Source: a virus. From it: a stretch of 39,006 bases of DNA. Every line of letters begins with the position of its first letter. Positions within the stretch are counted from its first letter, which is position 1. The translations under genes and the position numbers were made by a program. The stretch spans positions 1 through 39,006 of IMG/VR virus record IMGVR_UViG_3300045051_000780; one strand, given 5' to 3'. Of this stretch, positions 1 through 9,100 are shown piece after piece. The notes beneath the pieces are model-generated. The model saw only the letters and a list, made by a program, of their open reading frames with translations. It was not told where the DNA came from and searched no databases.

Positions 1-199
1 AGAGCTGCCGGCCAAGGCTACTTTTGCCACTTCCCGAGGGGCCAACGATGACGCCGATCTGCCAGCCAGGTTCGTCAACGGGCAGGGCCGCCGAAATGCT
101 AAAATTGGCGCCGCTTTCTACATTGAACAGGCTTTTGACACGAGCCGCTCGATACGAGCTGAATTCCCTGCAGCTGTGGTGGACGGTAACTTCTTTCAT
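1..199 (-). CDS. ABC-type ATPase, N-terminal part, possible Mom-like DNA-modification enzyme (cut by window edge)
   Basis: Sixty-six codons are visible before the window ends. A Walker A loop, GPSGSGKS, sits at residues 53-60, preceded by a short beta-rich stretch as in ABC-type ATPases. The ATG overlaps the stop of the upstream small gene (ATGA), so translation is coupled. The locus follows a Com-like gene, the place where Mu carries mom, whose product is a GNAT-fold DNA-modifying enzyme. A known family (COG2401) fuses an ABC ATPase to an acetyltransferase domain. My inference is that this gene is such a fusion and replaces mom, but the C-terminal part that would prove it is not in the window. 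Confidence 0.6.
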   Translation of the reverse strand, partial: MKEVTVHHSCREFSSYRAARVKSLFNVESGANFSISAALPVDEPGWQIGVIVGPSGSGKSSLGRQL

Positions 200-396
200 A
201 CGGCCACCACCTTGCAGCGGTATCCCTGCCGGCGCAGGGCCTCATAGACTTCAACGTGGTGGCGTTCGTCAGTGCAGAGCACAACGACACCAAACTTCGG
301 CCGGTACTTGAAACCGTTACGTCCCGGGGCTTTTGTTTCTGGTGGTTGCGGATGCTCCACGATCGTCTCCTCTTTCAGACGCTCGTGGGCGTTCAT
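196..396 (-). CDS. small protein overlapping com and the ATPase gene
   Basis: This 66-residue protein is not recognised. It starts 80 bases inside com in another frame and ends in the ATGA that starts the ATPase gene. A predicted strand-rich core (FGVVVLCTDERHH) and a basic helix (VYEALRRQGYRCK) suggest a small alpha/beta fold. There is no convincing Shine-Dalgarno sequence before its ATG, which suggests its translation depends on ribosomes finishing com. Overlap of com with the next gene is also the arrangement in Mu com-mom. It may be a partner of the ATPase; the function is unknown. Confidence 0.65.
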   Translation of the reverse strand: MNAHERLKEETIVEHPQPPETKAPGRNGFKYRPKFGVVVLCTDERHHVEVYEALRRQGYRCKVVAV

Positions 397-517
397 GGCA
401 GGGGCGCTCGGCCCTCAAGATATTTAGCGCCCCACAACGTGGGCACTTGATAGAAAGGCTGACAAAATCAGCCTCGGCAAGTTTTCGGTCACACTTCCCG
501 CATCGGATTTCCTTCAT
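317..517 (-). CDS. com: Com-like zinc-finger translational regulator
   Basis: The protein is 66 residues long, starting at the ATG that has an AAGGAGG Shine-Dalgarno sequence seven bases upstream; longer in-frame starts lack this. The N-terminal 35 residues carry a four-cysteine zinc site (C6, C9, C25, C28; MKEIRCGKCD, then IKCPRCGALNI) very like phage Mu Com. Mu Com binds the mom mRNA and opens its ribosome site. The rest is basic and Ser/Arg-rich, and the last 80 bases overlap the next gene. Upstream lie a perfect palindrome and a hairpin-rich leader. It likely controls expression of the two downstream genes. Confidence 0.85.
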   Translation of the reverse strand: MKEIRCGKCDRKLAEADFVSLSIKCPRCGALNILRAERPCHERPRASERGDDRGASATTRNKSPGT

Positions 518-531
518 GGTGCGAGCCTCCT

Positions 532-550
532 TGTCAAAATAGTTTTGACA
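532..550. promoter_or_regulatory. perfect inverted repeat just upstream of com
   Basis: TGTCAAAA, a three-base spacer and TTTTGACA form a perfect 19-base palindrome ending about seven bases before the com ribosome site. It could be a protein-binding operator, or an RNA hairpin beside the Shine-Dalgarno sequence. Mu mom expression is controlled at both levels, so either is plausible. No second copy was noticed in the window. Confidence 0.55.
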
Positions 551-583
551 CGCTAGACTCGCCGCGCCTCGTGCACGGGGCGG

Positions 584-664
584 GGGAGCCTTGGCTGGGC
601 TCACAGGTTTCGTCTGTGATCTCGGTGGTCTGTTCGGTGTTCCCGCACCGGGCAGGCCGCTCCC
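584..664 (-). ncRNA. candidate structured leader RNA upstream of com
   Basis: In the 160-base gap before com, the minus-strand RNA can close a 6-bp stem between 659-664 and 584-589. Inside it are two perfect hairpins: 646-650 with 635-639, and 614-619 with 601-606. A further hairpin (598-602 with 586-590) competes with the closing stem, so two folds exclude each other. It matches no RNA class I can name. It may be a com leader, or the 3' end of the tail mRNA. Confidence 0.4.
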
Positions 665-679
665 TCTCTTATCTTTTCA

Positions 680-1222
680 TTACATCCCCGCCGCCATCAT
701 CATCTGGACAACGGTGTAGTGCTTTTCCCCGTGGCTGCTGAAATCCAGCATCTCAGGCGTGAAATCTTCCACTCCAGCCTCGACCGCCGCCATCCGACGG
801 TATTGTTCCTTGCGCAGATCGATGCACCATTGACTGTTGGCAATGCCGTATGGGTGGCCGGCGGCGACCAGCCGTTCGACCAGGGCAATGCCGTCGGCAT
901 CGATCTGGGCGTAGAGATAAGCCTTCCCGGCTTCTTTGATCTGGCCGCAGTATGCAAGGCGCTCAGCCATAATTTCGGTTTCGCTTTTCGCCACCGCCGC
1001 CAGCATCACCGTCCCGGTCTCCTCGTTCCAGGTCGGCACCGTACTGAGCTTATGCGTGGATGGATCAAACTCTGGCGCAACGTCGCGGTAGTAACCGTGA
1101 GCAAACATTTGCTCTTCGGAAAACGCTCCATGGATCGAGCGCACCGTGCGGTTCCCGTCGGCATCCACCAGTTCGAGCGGCTGCGAAACGAGATCGAGCG
1201 GGTTGCTTTTGGTCCGGTACAT
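680..1222 (-). CDS. tail-region protein, possibly tail-fibre assembly type
   Basis: A 180-residue soluble protein, last gene of the tail block. The C-terminal half has a helical stretch around residues 95-150 (AYLYAQIDADGIALVERL, ANSQWCIDLRKEQYRR). This is reminiscent of the short helical domain in small phage proteins encoded after tail fibres. The N-terminal half is polar, with tryptophan and proline. It starts seven bases after the stop of the discoidin-like gene. Position and shape suggest a fibre assembly or tip accessory role, which is inference only. Confidence 0.6.
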   Translation of the reverse strand: MYRTKSNPLDLVSQPLELVDADGNRTVRSIHGAFSEEQMFAHGYYRDVAPEFDPSTHKLSTVPTWNEETGTVMLAAVAKSETEIMAERLAYCGQIKEAGKAYLYAQIDADGIALVERLVAAGHPYGIANSQWCIDLRKEQYRRMAAVEAGVEDFTPEMLDFSSHGEKHYTVVQMMMAAGM

Positions 1223-1229
1223 GGTTGCC

Positions 1230-1739
1230 TCACAGGTTTTGGAAGGATTGCACGGTCAAGGCGGCCTCTGCCGTGTTAAACGTGCTTTTCGTTGTCCAGT
1301 TCGTCCCATCGTCGGAGAACTGGAGGGCGTAGCTCCTTGCGTACAGTTCCCCGTTGGTGGCATCGTAATAGCCTGCTATTTTTACAGACCTTACAGCGGC
1401 CGAGTTCCCTACCCCCAAATCGATCCCCCACCATTGGGGGTTAATGTTCGAGTCCGAAACTGAAGCCGTAGCCCACCGGGTCGAGTCGCTATTGTCGTTT
1501 GCCTTTAGGGCAGAATAAGCTGAGTTGTATTCTGATTTTGCCATTGCCGTTTTCCCTAAGCAGAGGTCGGTCCCTGTGCAATCGGATGAGGCGTAAAACG
1601 AAAAAGTGAATATCGATTGCCAGTATTGGTAAATACCTTGATATGTGTGCCAACTCGGTGCGGTTGGCAACAGCCGCCAATAACGATGTGCCGCTGGGGC
1701 TGCTACCGGTTTGCGCAGGCACCCAATTAGCCCGCTCAT
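1230..1739 (-). CDS. discoidin (F5/8 type C)-like tail tip protein
   Basis: A 169-residue protein whose segment from about residue 70 to the end reads like an F5/8 type C (discoidin) carbohydrate-binding domain. Typical marks are ANDNSDSTRWAT, the WWGIDLG core and the closing RSYALQFSDDGTNWT strand. Near the N terminus, HRYWRLLPTA is a motif common in phage tail-tip glycan-binding modules. The start overlaps the stop of the preceding fibre gene (ATGA). The likely role is binding host surface polysaccharide at the tail tip. Confidence 0.75.
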   Translation of the reverse strand: MSGLIGCLRKPVAAPAAHRYWRLLPTAPSWHTYQGIYQYWQSIFTFSFYASSDCTGTDLCLGKTAMAKSEYNSAYSALKANDNSDSTRWATASVSDSNINPQWWGIDLGVGNSAAVRSVKIAGYYDATNGELYARSYALQFSDDGTNWTTKSTFNTAEAALTVQSFQNL

Positions 1740-2512
1740 TTGCTCTCCACCACCTGACCGTAGATGTTGGTCCCGCCGTCATCAGTCCACAGCACGATAT
1801 GGTCCCATTTCCCGCTGGTGCCGGCCAGGGTGATCGTGCTCTTGACCGTGCTTGGCAAGGTCAACGTCCGCGCCCCGCCGTTATGCTTGAAAAAGATCGA
1901 CAGGAAAGCCCGCTTTCCGGTCGTCGGCACGTTGGTGAACCCGCCGCTGCTGATATTGGTGTTCCCGGCGTAGTCGATCGTGACGTGACCGGCCGACCAG
2001 TCGATGCTGCTGACGCTCCCGGTGATCGGCGGCTGCTTGGTTTCACTGAGATTGGTCGCCGTGCCACCGGTTGCGTTTAACTTCCCGTTGAGTCCCGTTT
2101 CCGCCCACTTTGCAATGGCCTGCCAGATCCGTTGTCCCGTGGTGGCCACCTTGGCCGTGCTGGATTGATCTTCGGCCTGCTGTTGCGTCATTGTCGCAAG
2201 AGTCGGTTCCTTGCCGCCCAACGCGGTGGCTATTGTTGTGGCGAAATTCGGGTCATTGCCAAGAGCCGCCGCCAGTTCGTTCAAAGTGTCCAGGGCGGCC
2301 GGGGACGAATTGACCAGAGCAGCAATCAGGGCAGAAATCGCGCTGATTGTCCCAAAAGGGTTCTCTCCAGAAGGCCTGTCGGCGGCCGCGATCGCCGCGA
2401 CGATGTCCGGCGTCATCCCCTCTCCAGGCGGGCCCGGCAAGCCCTGCATCCCCACCTCGATAATCTCGACAACGTCCTCTTGGACAATTAGATAGAAGAC
2501 ATCATTGTCCAT
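1736..2512 (-). CDS. tail fibre-like protein with collagen-like motif
   Basis: A 258-residue protein starting at the ATG two bases after the preceding stop; a longer frame would run back into that gene. Order: a short N-terminal strand region (DNDVFYLIVQEDVVEI), a GLPGPPG collagen-like triplet motif near residue 25, a helical Ala/Asn-rich shaft (residues 35-140), then a beta-rich tip from about residue 160. The shaft residues SAISALIAALVNSSPAALDT and neighbours are typical of trimeric phage fibres. It is followed directly by the discoidin-like gene. Probably a short side fibre that binds the host. Confidence 0.75.
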   Translation of the reverse strand: MDNDVFYLIVQEDVVEIIEVGMQGLPGPPGEGMTPDIVAAIAAADRPSGENPFGTISAISALIAALVNSSPAALDTLNELAAALGNDPNFATTIATALGGKEPTLATMTQQQAEDQSSTAKVATTGQRIWQAIAKWAETGLNGKLNATGGTATNLSETKQPPITGSVSSIDWSAGHVTIDYAGNTNISSGGFTNVPTTGKRAFLSIFFKHNGGARTLTLPSTVKSTITLAGTSGKWDHIVLWTDDGGTNIYGQVVESK

Positions 2513-2514
2513 GG

Positions 2515-2880
2515 CTACACCGCCGGATCTGGCAGGGTCTTTTTGAATTCGACCGGCCCGGCCCAATAGGTGGTCTTCCGTCCGAGGCTGTCGGTCAGGC
2601 GCAATTGATACCGCCCCATTCCGACAGGCAACGTCGCCGTCACGGTGTCTGGCAGAGTGGGGTAATAACTCCCTTCCAGAGCGGCGACCACGACCTCGGG
2701 ATAAATCACCGTGCCGTTCGGCAGCCAGAGCTTGCAGACGAAGGTTGCTCCGGTCAGGTTGACCGGGGTTTTGTTCGGATTCCAGTGCCGGAACGTCGTC
2801 CCGATCCAGTCATCACCCAAGTTGATCGTTTGCGGCCTGGTGACCGGCAGGTTTTTGCGGGGGATAGTCAATGTCGCCAT
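2515..2880 (-). CDS. small beta-rich tail tip protein
   Basis: A 121-residue protein with no membrane segment and many beta-strand patterns (TGATFVCKLWLP, GRYQLRLTDSLGRKTTYW). The layout resembles small immunoglobulin-like or upper-baseplate (BppU-like) phage proteins, but the family is not certain. It sits between two tail tip genes, one base after the previous stop. Likely structural. Confidence 0.6.
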   Translation of the reverse strand: MATLTIPRKNLPVTRPQTINLGDDWIGTTFRHWNPNKTPVNLTGATFVCKLWLPNGTVIYPEVVVAALEGSYYPTLPDTVTATLPVGMGRYQLRLTDSLGRKTTYWAGPVEFKKTLPDPAV

Positions 2881-2881
2881 A

Positions 2882-3106
2882 TCAGACCTCGATGTCGTAG
2901 GTTGTCAGCGCCGGGGCCTCGCCGCGGATCTCGCCGCCGCGCACCCAAACCCAAGTGCCCTGGGTAAAACCGTCCCCGCGCACCCGCATGGTCCCGCCGC
3001 CGGGGAGCGTGACCGTGCTGGTGCCATCGCCGTGGACAAAGGCCACCTCACCGGCCATTAGCGGCTCGGTCGGCAGCAGTTCCCTGAATGCCCGCCAAAT
3101 TTCCAT
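2882..3106 (-). CDS. small OB/SH3-like tail protein
   Basis: A 74-residue protein. The ATG chosen overlaps the upstream stop (TGATG), and longer frames run into that gene. The sequence is a run of short strands (AFVHGDGTSTVTLPGG, MRVRGDGFTQGTWVWVRGG), as in small beta-barrel modules of phage baseplates and tail tips. No catalytic motif is seen. Confidence 0.6.
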   Translation of the reverse strand: MEIWRAFRELLPTEPLMAGEVAFVHGDGTSTVTLPGGGTMRVRGDGFTQGTWVWVRGGEIRGEAPALTTYDIEV

Positions 3107-4890
3107 CACCCCACCTTGAGCACTTCGATGCTTTGCCAGACTGCCGGGCGGCGCACACTCACCACGCACCGGGCCACCATCCCGCGCCAAGGCGTGGACT
3201 CCTGGATTTCAACCACCTTGCCGGGGGTCAATAGCCCAGGGTTTTCCATCAGCGGCAGGGGTAGGGTGTTGCGTTCCCTGGTCAGATTGTCGGCCAGGAT
3301 TCTGGCGCCCCGTCCCGTCGCCGGCGTAATGTCGGTCAGCAGCGCGTCCACCACATCCGGCGCGGTTTTCGACCCATCGGTCCCGGCCCGCCGGATCAGC
3401 GCGTTGACCCCTATCGACTCCCCACGGACCCAGACGCCGTTGAAATCTCCCCGGCGCTCCAGCGCCCACGGTTTTTGCTCGATCATCGCCGGCGGGATGA
3501 TGGCGTCAACAATCATCCCACCCCACTGCCACGGCAGGGTCGACCACCAGGGCGCCACCGCCAGCACGGTATCCCAGGGATGCGACTGCACGCAGGCGCC
3601 GCCGGCTTCGGCAATCCGGGTGACGATGGCCATGGGAGTCTGATTCTGCCAGGTCATGGCTCCGGCCGGGACGAGCCAGTCGGGGGCGGTCCAGACGGTG
3701 GTCCATGAGGTGTTGGCCAGCTCCGCCTCGGCCAGCTGCCGGGACGTTCCCGCCCCGCACGGCGCCGTAATGCCGCTGGCGTAGGGTGCGGCCAGCGCCG
3801 CCGACAGCGAGCGGCCGCGCACCGTCCCCACGCTTCCGCCGAACTTCTCGGTCGCGCCAAACTCTTCGATAAAAAAGCGCCAACGGAAGCCGTTAATCGT
3901 GGCTTCAACAGCAATTGGAATGCCGTTGATCGGCCGCAGCAACGCCAGGTCGGATGCCTGGAGCACCCCGGCGGACAGCGACCAGCACCACGCATCGCGG
4001 TCCGCCGAGATCTCCATGGAGTCGATGGCAATGTCATAGTTGCTGCTGATGATCTTGAGGCTGACCGTATTGACCATCAGATAGCTCCTGCGCAGAAACG
4101 GGCGGGGGATGACCCAGCGCCGCGGCCGATACCAGTAGGCATCCTTCGGACCGGTTTGCACGCCGCCGACACAGCGGATCGGCCAGCCGGCACTGGAGTC
4201 CGTAAAGAGCAGTGCGTCGCCGGCAGGCGGTGTGTAGCTTGCCGTGCCGTTCCAGAACAGCGCGTCGCCATAGACCCGGCGTTCCAGCCGCCAGCAATAG
4301 CGCGGGATGTACTCTCGGCCCCAGACGATTTCATTGACGGCGTCGACAACCTCCGGGATTTCCCAACCGGAACCGTGCAAGAGATCCAGCCAGAGAACAT
4401 CGACAAAGCCGAGAACCCTCGCCTGATCGCGAGCCATCGCCTTGGCATAACCAACGTCGGCCGCGCGGTTGAGTATGCCGGCCTGCTGCCATGGCTCGTT
4501 GCGGCTGCCGTCGAGCGGCCGGCCGTATTGCCAGCCGGAAGGTTTAAAAGTTTCCAGCGCCGGGGGGACCGCCCACGACATCGAGGCAGCACCGTCAAGG
4601 ACCGCCGGGCGGTCCCACGAGAGGCCGAGAGCTTCGTCCGTCCCGCCCACAGAAGTCCAGGGAAAGCAATACCCGGCGCGTTTCTGGCCCGCCGCGCGCC
4701 ATGCGCCACGGCGGGAAAACGACCGGTTCTCTTGCCGGCCGAACGGGCAGCGGACCAGGCCGCGCAGGCTGCCTGCCGGCAAGTCGATCGGCGGCTTGCC
4801 GTCGAAGAGCAGCTTGTCTCCCGCCGGGGCGAGATAGGTGCCGAGCGCATAGTAGTTAAGCGCATTGCCTGCGGGCGCCACATAGGCCAT
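3106..4890 (-). CDS. large tail tip / baseplate hub-like protein
   Basis: A 594-residue protein. The N-terminal ~120 residues include two repeated short motifs (YLAPAGDKLLFDG and SYTPPAGDALLFTD at about 19 and 217). Residues ~270-594 read like phage hub proteins, with strands such as VNTVSLKIISSNYDIAIDSM followed by a long beta/alpha region. The gene lies between tail genes and precedes several tip genes. Hub proteins of this kind seal the tail tube end and carry the fibres. The exact homology is not established here. Confidence 0.65.
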   Translation of the reverse strand: MAYVAPAGNALNYYALGTYLAPAGDKLLFDGKPPIDLPAGSLRGLVRCPFGRQENRSFSRRGAWRAAGQKRAGYCFPWTSVGGTDEALGLSWDRPAVLDGAASMSWAVPPALETFKPSGWQYGRPLDGSRNEPWQQAGILNRAADVGYAKAMARDQARVLGFVDVLWLDLLHGSGWEIPEVVDAVNEIVWGREYIPRYCWRLERRVYGDALFWNGTASYTPPAGDALLFTDSSAGWPIRCVGGVQTGPKDAYWYRPRRWVIPRPFLRRSYLMVNTVSLKIISSNYDIAIDSMEISADRDAWCWSLSAGVLQASDLALLRPINGIPIAVEATINGFRWRFFIEEFGATEKFGGSVGTVRGRSLSAALAAPYASGITAPCGAGTSRQLAEAELANTSWTTVWTAPDWLVPAGAMTWQNQTPMAIVTRIAEAGGACVQSHPWDTVLAVAPWWSTLPWQWGGMIVDAIIPPAMIEQKPWALERRGDFNGVWVRGESIGVNALIRRAGTDGSKTAPDVVDALLTDITPATGRGARILADNLTRERNTLPLPLMENPGLLTPGKVVEIQESTPWRGMVARCVVSVRRPAVWQSIEVLKVG

Positions 4891-4898
4891 TGCATCCT

Positions 4899-5213
4899 CT
4901 AGGCGATGGGCGGGTTGCCATTGTCGTCAACCTGATAGACGCGGTCGTAGACCTGGGCATTGCCACCGGTGTCGTCAAAGCACAGGGCCAGATACGGCTC
5001 GCTTAGCGTCTGCGGCGGTAAATGGCTGATGACAAACGTGCCGTCCGATGGAGTTGAAAAGGTCGAAGCGACATAGGCCAGGTCGCGCCGGCGGACAATG
5101 TGAATTCGCCGTCTCACCGGAATCCCGTCCAGCAGCGTTTGCCCGGCGAATTTATGACAGCCGAAGGACTGCTGCACCGGAATCCGCTCGTGCAAGACCA
5201 CGCGCGGAACCAT
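4899..5213 (-). CDS. small tail protein
   Basis: A 104-residue protein starting at the ATG that shares bases with the preceding stop (TAATG). It has a strand-rich domain (RIHIVRRRDLAYVAST, GTFVISHLPP, LALCFDD) like small Ig-type or carboxypeptidase-regulatory-like folds in phage tail tips. No enzyme motif is seen. It is likely structural and works with the adjacent 300-residue protein. Confidence 0.6.
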   Translation of the reverse strand: MVPRVVLHERIPVQQSFGCHKFAGQTLLDGIPVRRRIHIVRRRDLAYVASTFSTPSDGTFVISHLPPQTLSEPYLALCFDDTGGNAQVYDRVYQVDDNGNPPIA

Positions 5214-6115
5214 TATGACCACCCCGTGATGTCAACCAGGAACTGCCCGCCCCGCACGGTGTTGATCGCCAGATAATCGCGCCCGTTGATCGTGACGGTT
5301 TGCCCGTTGCTGACCGGGCGGAAGGTGAGAGGATAATACAGGCCCCGCATCACCCCGGCCACATGGCGGTAGTAGGTGTTGCTGCTGTACTCGCTGAGGA
5401 ACACCGGCTGCAGATACCAGTCCGCAGTCGGCGCAACGCCGCTCGGGCCTTTGCCGAACGTGCCATGGCCGTCAACGCCAGAGGCACAGCCCAACGCCCC
5501 CAGCCCCGTACCGGGAGGGATAACCGACATCACTGGGCGGTGGATAAGAATGGCCTGCGCCGTCGCCGAGCCGAGATCAACGGAAATCGCAAGAGAAGTC
5601 CCGGTCGTGGCCGTCGGCAGATTTGTAGACAGGGTGTGCCCGGAAAGAAATGAAGCCCACGGGTTGTCAGCGACCAACGAGTCAAACGCACCAAACCCAT
5701 GCGCGACGAAATCGCCACCGTTGGTCTGCAAAAACACCCAGCAGGTGCGTTCATCCGCGACCACATACCATTGCTGGCTGGCACCGGCGCTGTACTGCTT
5801 GCCAAAATTTACCCCGCCCCAACCACCCGACCCCGTGGTCAGATCCTGCATGGACTCATAACCATTTATGACGGCCACGTTGGCCGCCGCCGAAGGGTCT
5901 CCAACCCGATAGCACTGGCGTTCGAGGCCGACTGTCGGGCGGAACACGGCCTCGGCCGGCGTTGCCGTGAATAACTCCTCCCAGCCCGCGGCTTCCTTGG
6001 TTCCATATCCAGACACCAGGCACGCCCGCAACAGCGCCGCCAAGGACCCTTGGGTCGAGGACGGATGCACCGGAGCGAGGGAGTCACTGTATTTGTAAAG
6101 CCGCACCGTCATCAT
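5213..6115 (-). CDS. tail tip protein with conserved phage N-terminal motif
   Basis: A 300-residue protein. The N terminus (LYKYSDSLAPVHPSS, then LLRACLVSGYGTKEAAGWE) matches a module I recognise from many phage tail-tip proteins, where a similar 'LLdacLvnGYG' helix is common. The rest is beta-rich with aromatic clusters. A tandem ATG ATG start follows the previous stop closely. No catalytic motif was recognised; it is probably part of the distal tail. Confidence 0.65.
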   Translation of the reverse strand: MMTVRLYKYSDSLAPVHPSSTQGSLAALLRACLVSGYGTKEAAGWEELFTATPAEAVFRPTVGLERQCYRVGDPSAAANVAVINGYESMQDLTTGSGGWGGVNFGKQYSAGASQQWYVVADERTCWVFLQTNGGDFVAHGFGAFDSLVADNPWASFLSGHTLSTNLPTATTGTSLAISVDLGSATAQAILIHRPVMSVIPPGTGLGALGCASGVDGHGTFGKGPSGVAPTADWYLQPVFLSEYSSNTYYRHVAGVMRGLYYPLTFRPVSNGQTVTINGRDYLAINTVRGGQFLVDITGWS

Positions 6116-6121
6116 GGCCCC

Positions 6122-9100
6122 CTAGTTGGCATCGCCGCGCAACTGCAGTGTCAGGCTGTCGGTCGGCTCCTCGACCGGCCCCTGCAAGGTGGTGCGCACC
6201 ACCCACATCCCCGCGTTGGCCGCCGAAGTGTCGAAGCGCAGGGCGTTGTTGGCCACCCAGCCGGAGCCCCAGCCTTGCCAGGGGATCACAAAGTACGGCT
6301 TGGGGTTGGCCGGATCGCTGGACGGATTGATCGGCGCGCAGTCCGACTGGGTATTCCCCGACGCGATGATGCCCAGCGTCTCGCCAATGACATCGAAGGT
6401 CGTAGCGCCCGTGAATTTGATGCACCAGCGCTGGGCGATACACCCGAGATTGCTGGTCTGGATCGGATAGTTCAGCCCGTCGAAATGGGCGAGAGAATCA
6501 TCGCCGGAGCGGTTGTCCGCCCAGATGTTCCCCCAGGTCTTTTGCGTAAAGGAGCGCACCAGCCGGCCCGAGAGATCGCCGAAGATCAGCGCCCCGCTCA
6601 CCTGGGTTTCCAGCGCCGGGAAGTCATGCGCCAGGGGCGCTACCGCCCGCAGTGCGCCGTTGATCTGCGCCTCCGCCAACAGGATCATGTCTTCGATCCG
6701 ATGGGCGGCGATCAGCGGCTGGGTGAACCCGGTCAGATCCAGCGGCGTCGCCATGGTCACGGTGCCGGCCTCCAAATCCGTGGTGTACTGCGTTTCGGGG
6801 ATGACCTGCCCGTTCTGGTCGCGCAGCTCCACCAGAGCAAGCGAGCCGCGCGACAGGGTCACCGTCTGCCCGGCGATCAGGTTGTTCGGCATCACCTCGT
6901 CATCGGTGTGATGCACCACGGCAATGTCGCCGGCGCGCAGCACCGGCACGCGCCCGTCCAGCGGCAGCCGCACCGGGTTGATGCCGAGCAGCGCGGCGTC
7001 CAGCGGCAGGCTGCCGACCGTGACGCAATTGTACAGAGCCGTTTCCGGGAGGATGCCGACCGGCTCCCAGATCTGGCCGTTGACCACCAGATCGGGATCG
7101 TACCACGGCTCGTTTTCATGGCCGGCCGCCGTCACCAGGCTGCCGAAGTTGATTCGCGCCACCCCGGTCGTGGTGTCGATCGTTCCCGCGATCCCGGACG
7201 CCGCCAGTGTCCCGTCATCGGCCGCCTGGGCCGTCAGCAACGTCCCGTCGGACAGAGAGGCCCGCAACGAGAGCGACCCGTCACGCACCGGCGCGGCCGG
7301 CGTGCGGAACACCGCCGTCGAAAGCGGCCGGCCGCCGTCGCGGGTGACCAGCGCTTTGATGACGACCGACGGGGTATTGACGGCCGGGTAGCTCTCGATC
7401 GTGCAGCGCCCTTCGACATAGTCGATGCTCCCGCACAGCGTCCCGGCCCCGGTAGTGGCGTTGCGGTTCTTGTAAAGGCTGCCCGCAACGTCAAAATATT
7501 CCTCGCCGCCGAGCACAAACCAGAGCGAGCCGGGCGCCACGCTCTCGGCCGTGGTCGGCGTCAAGTCGACGCGCAAGGCCGGTGCGGACGCATTGTAGGT
7601 CTGCGCGGCCAGCGTTTCGGCCCCGGCCACTTTGAAGCGGACCATCACCGTCGCTGGCCGCTCCTGGGTCGCGTCCAGATGCACGTGCGCGATCTCGCCG
7701 TTGGGCTTGTCGTAATAGCTCTTGTACGAATACGCCTTGGCAGCCACCAGCGTGCAGGCGCCAGTCGTGTAGTTGATCGTCCCCAGCGTCGCGCCGCTCT
7801 TGTCATCCAGCAGCAGCCCGGCGCCGTTATCCACGGCCCGCCGGTCGAGCGTCATGATCCGGCTGACGCCGCGGTAGATCTTGACGATCTGGCGAACCGA
7901 CCAGGAGAGGCGCACGCTGCCGGGGTTCAGGGGCGCGTTGGGTACGGTCAGGGAGATTTGATCGGTGCCCACATTGGTGGCCGCCACGGTATCGACGGGC
8001 TGCGGCGCGGCCTGCTCGTAGGCAATGGCGAACACGGTTCCAGAGGCCGGCAGCGCCGTCGGCTTGAGCCACAGCGCGCCGTCGGCATAGGAAATCACCC
8101 CCGTGGCGTCCCCGGTGATCAGACCGGCGCCGTTGTCCGTCGCCGTCTTGCCCGGCCAGGTAATGGTCACGCTGCCCGGGTCGATCCCGGTATGCGGCAG
8201 GGTGATTTCGATCGCATGATTCTCGGCGGCAACGGTCCCCGGCCGGCGGGTGGCGTCCATGCCGTCGCCCCACCAGTAGATCAACGACGAGCCGACATCG
8301 GGCAGCGCCGCCAGGGTGAGAACCACCGAGCCGGTCACGTAATCGATCGTGCCGGTGCCCACGCCATTCGACGAGCCGACCAGCACGCCCCGACCGTTGT
8401 CGCGCAGCCGGTACCAGTTCCCTTGCGCCATGAAATCGACCACCAGGGTGCCCGGCTTGGGTGCGGGCGACAGGCTCGGCGTGTAGGTATACGCCCGGTT
8501 GGCCAGCGTGATCAGCGTCTCGCGGCTACAGGAGCCTTCCGCACAGCCGGCTGCAGGCGTGGCGGTCAGGGTCACGGCCTGGGACCAGGCGCCGGTCTTG
8601 GTCAGGGTGATTCGCCCGAGAGCATAGTCGATAACTCCGGAGAACCCGCCGTCATCACCGGTCGTGACGAGAGTGCCGTCGCTGTCCGTGAAGGTACGCG
8701 CCCCGGCCACCAGCGAGATAGACCCCGGCAGCAGCCCGGTCGGCGCGTAGAGCGTATCGAGGCTGTCGGTCAACGTTGCCGCGAGCGTGATCGCGTTGGC
8801 ATTACCGGACTGCACCATGGTCAGCCCGACGCCGCAGATCAGCTGGTCGACCAGCGGCGTCTCCACCTGCGCGGTCGGCGTCAACGTCGCAAAAATGCTC
8901 TCCACTTCCAGGTTGACCGATCCGGCCAGCGCCGGGCTTTTCAGCTTCGACACGCTGTAATAGCGCGACGCATCGGCCACCTGAGTGGCATACATCCGGG
9001 TCGGCGGCACCGTTCCGGTCACCGTCGGCGCAATTCCCTCGAACTGGTACAGCAGCGCCTCGCCCAGCTCCAGCACCACGCGCTGGAATTCGAAGGGGCG

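Noticed and set aside
584-664. Leader RNA as cobalamin or c-di-GMP riboswitch
   Set aside because: The conserved boxes of these classes are missing; only the stem pattern is suggestive.
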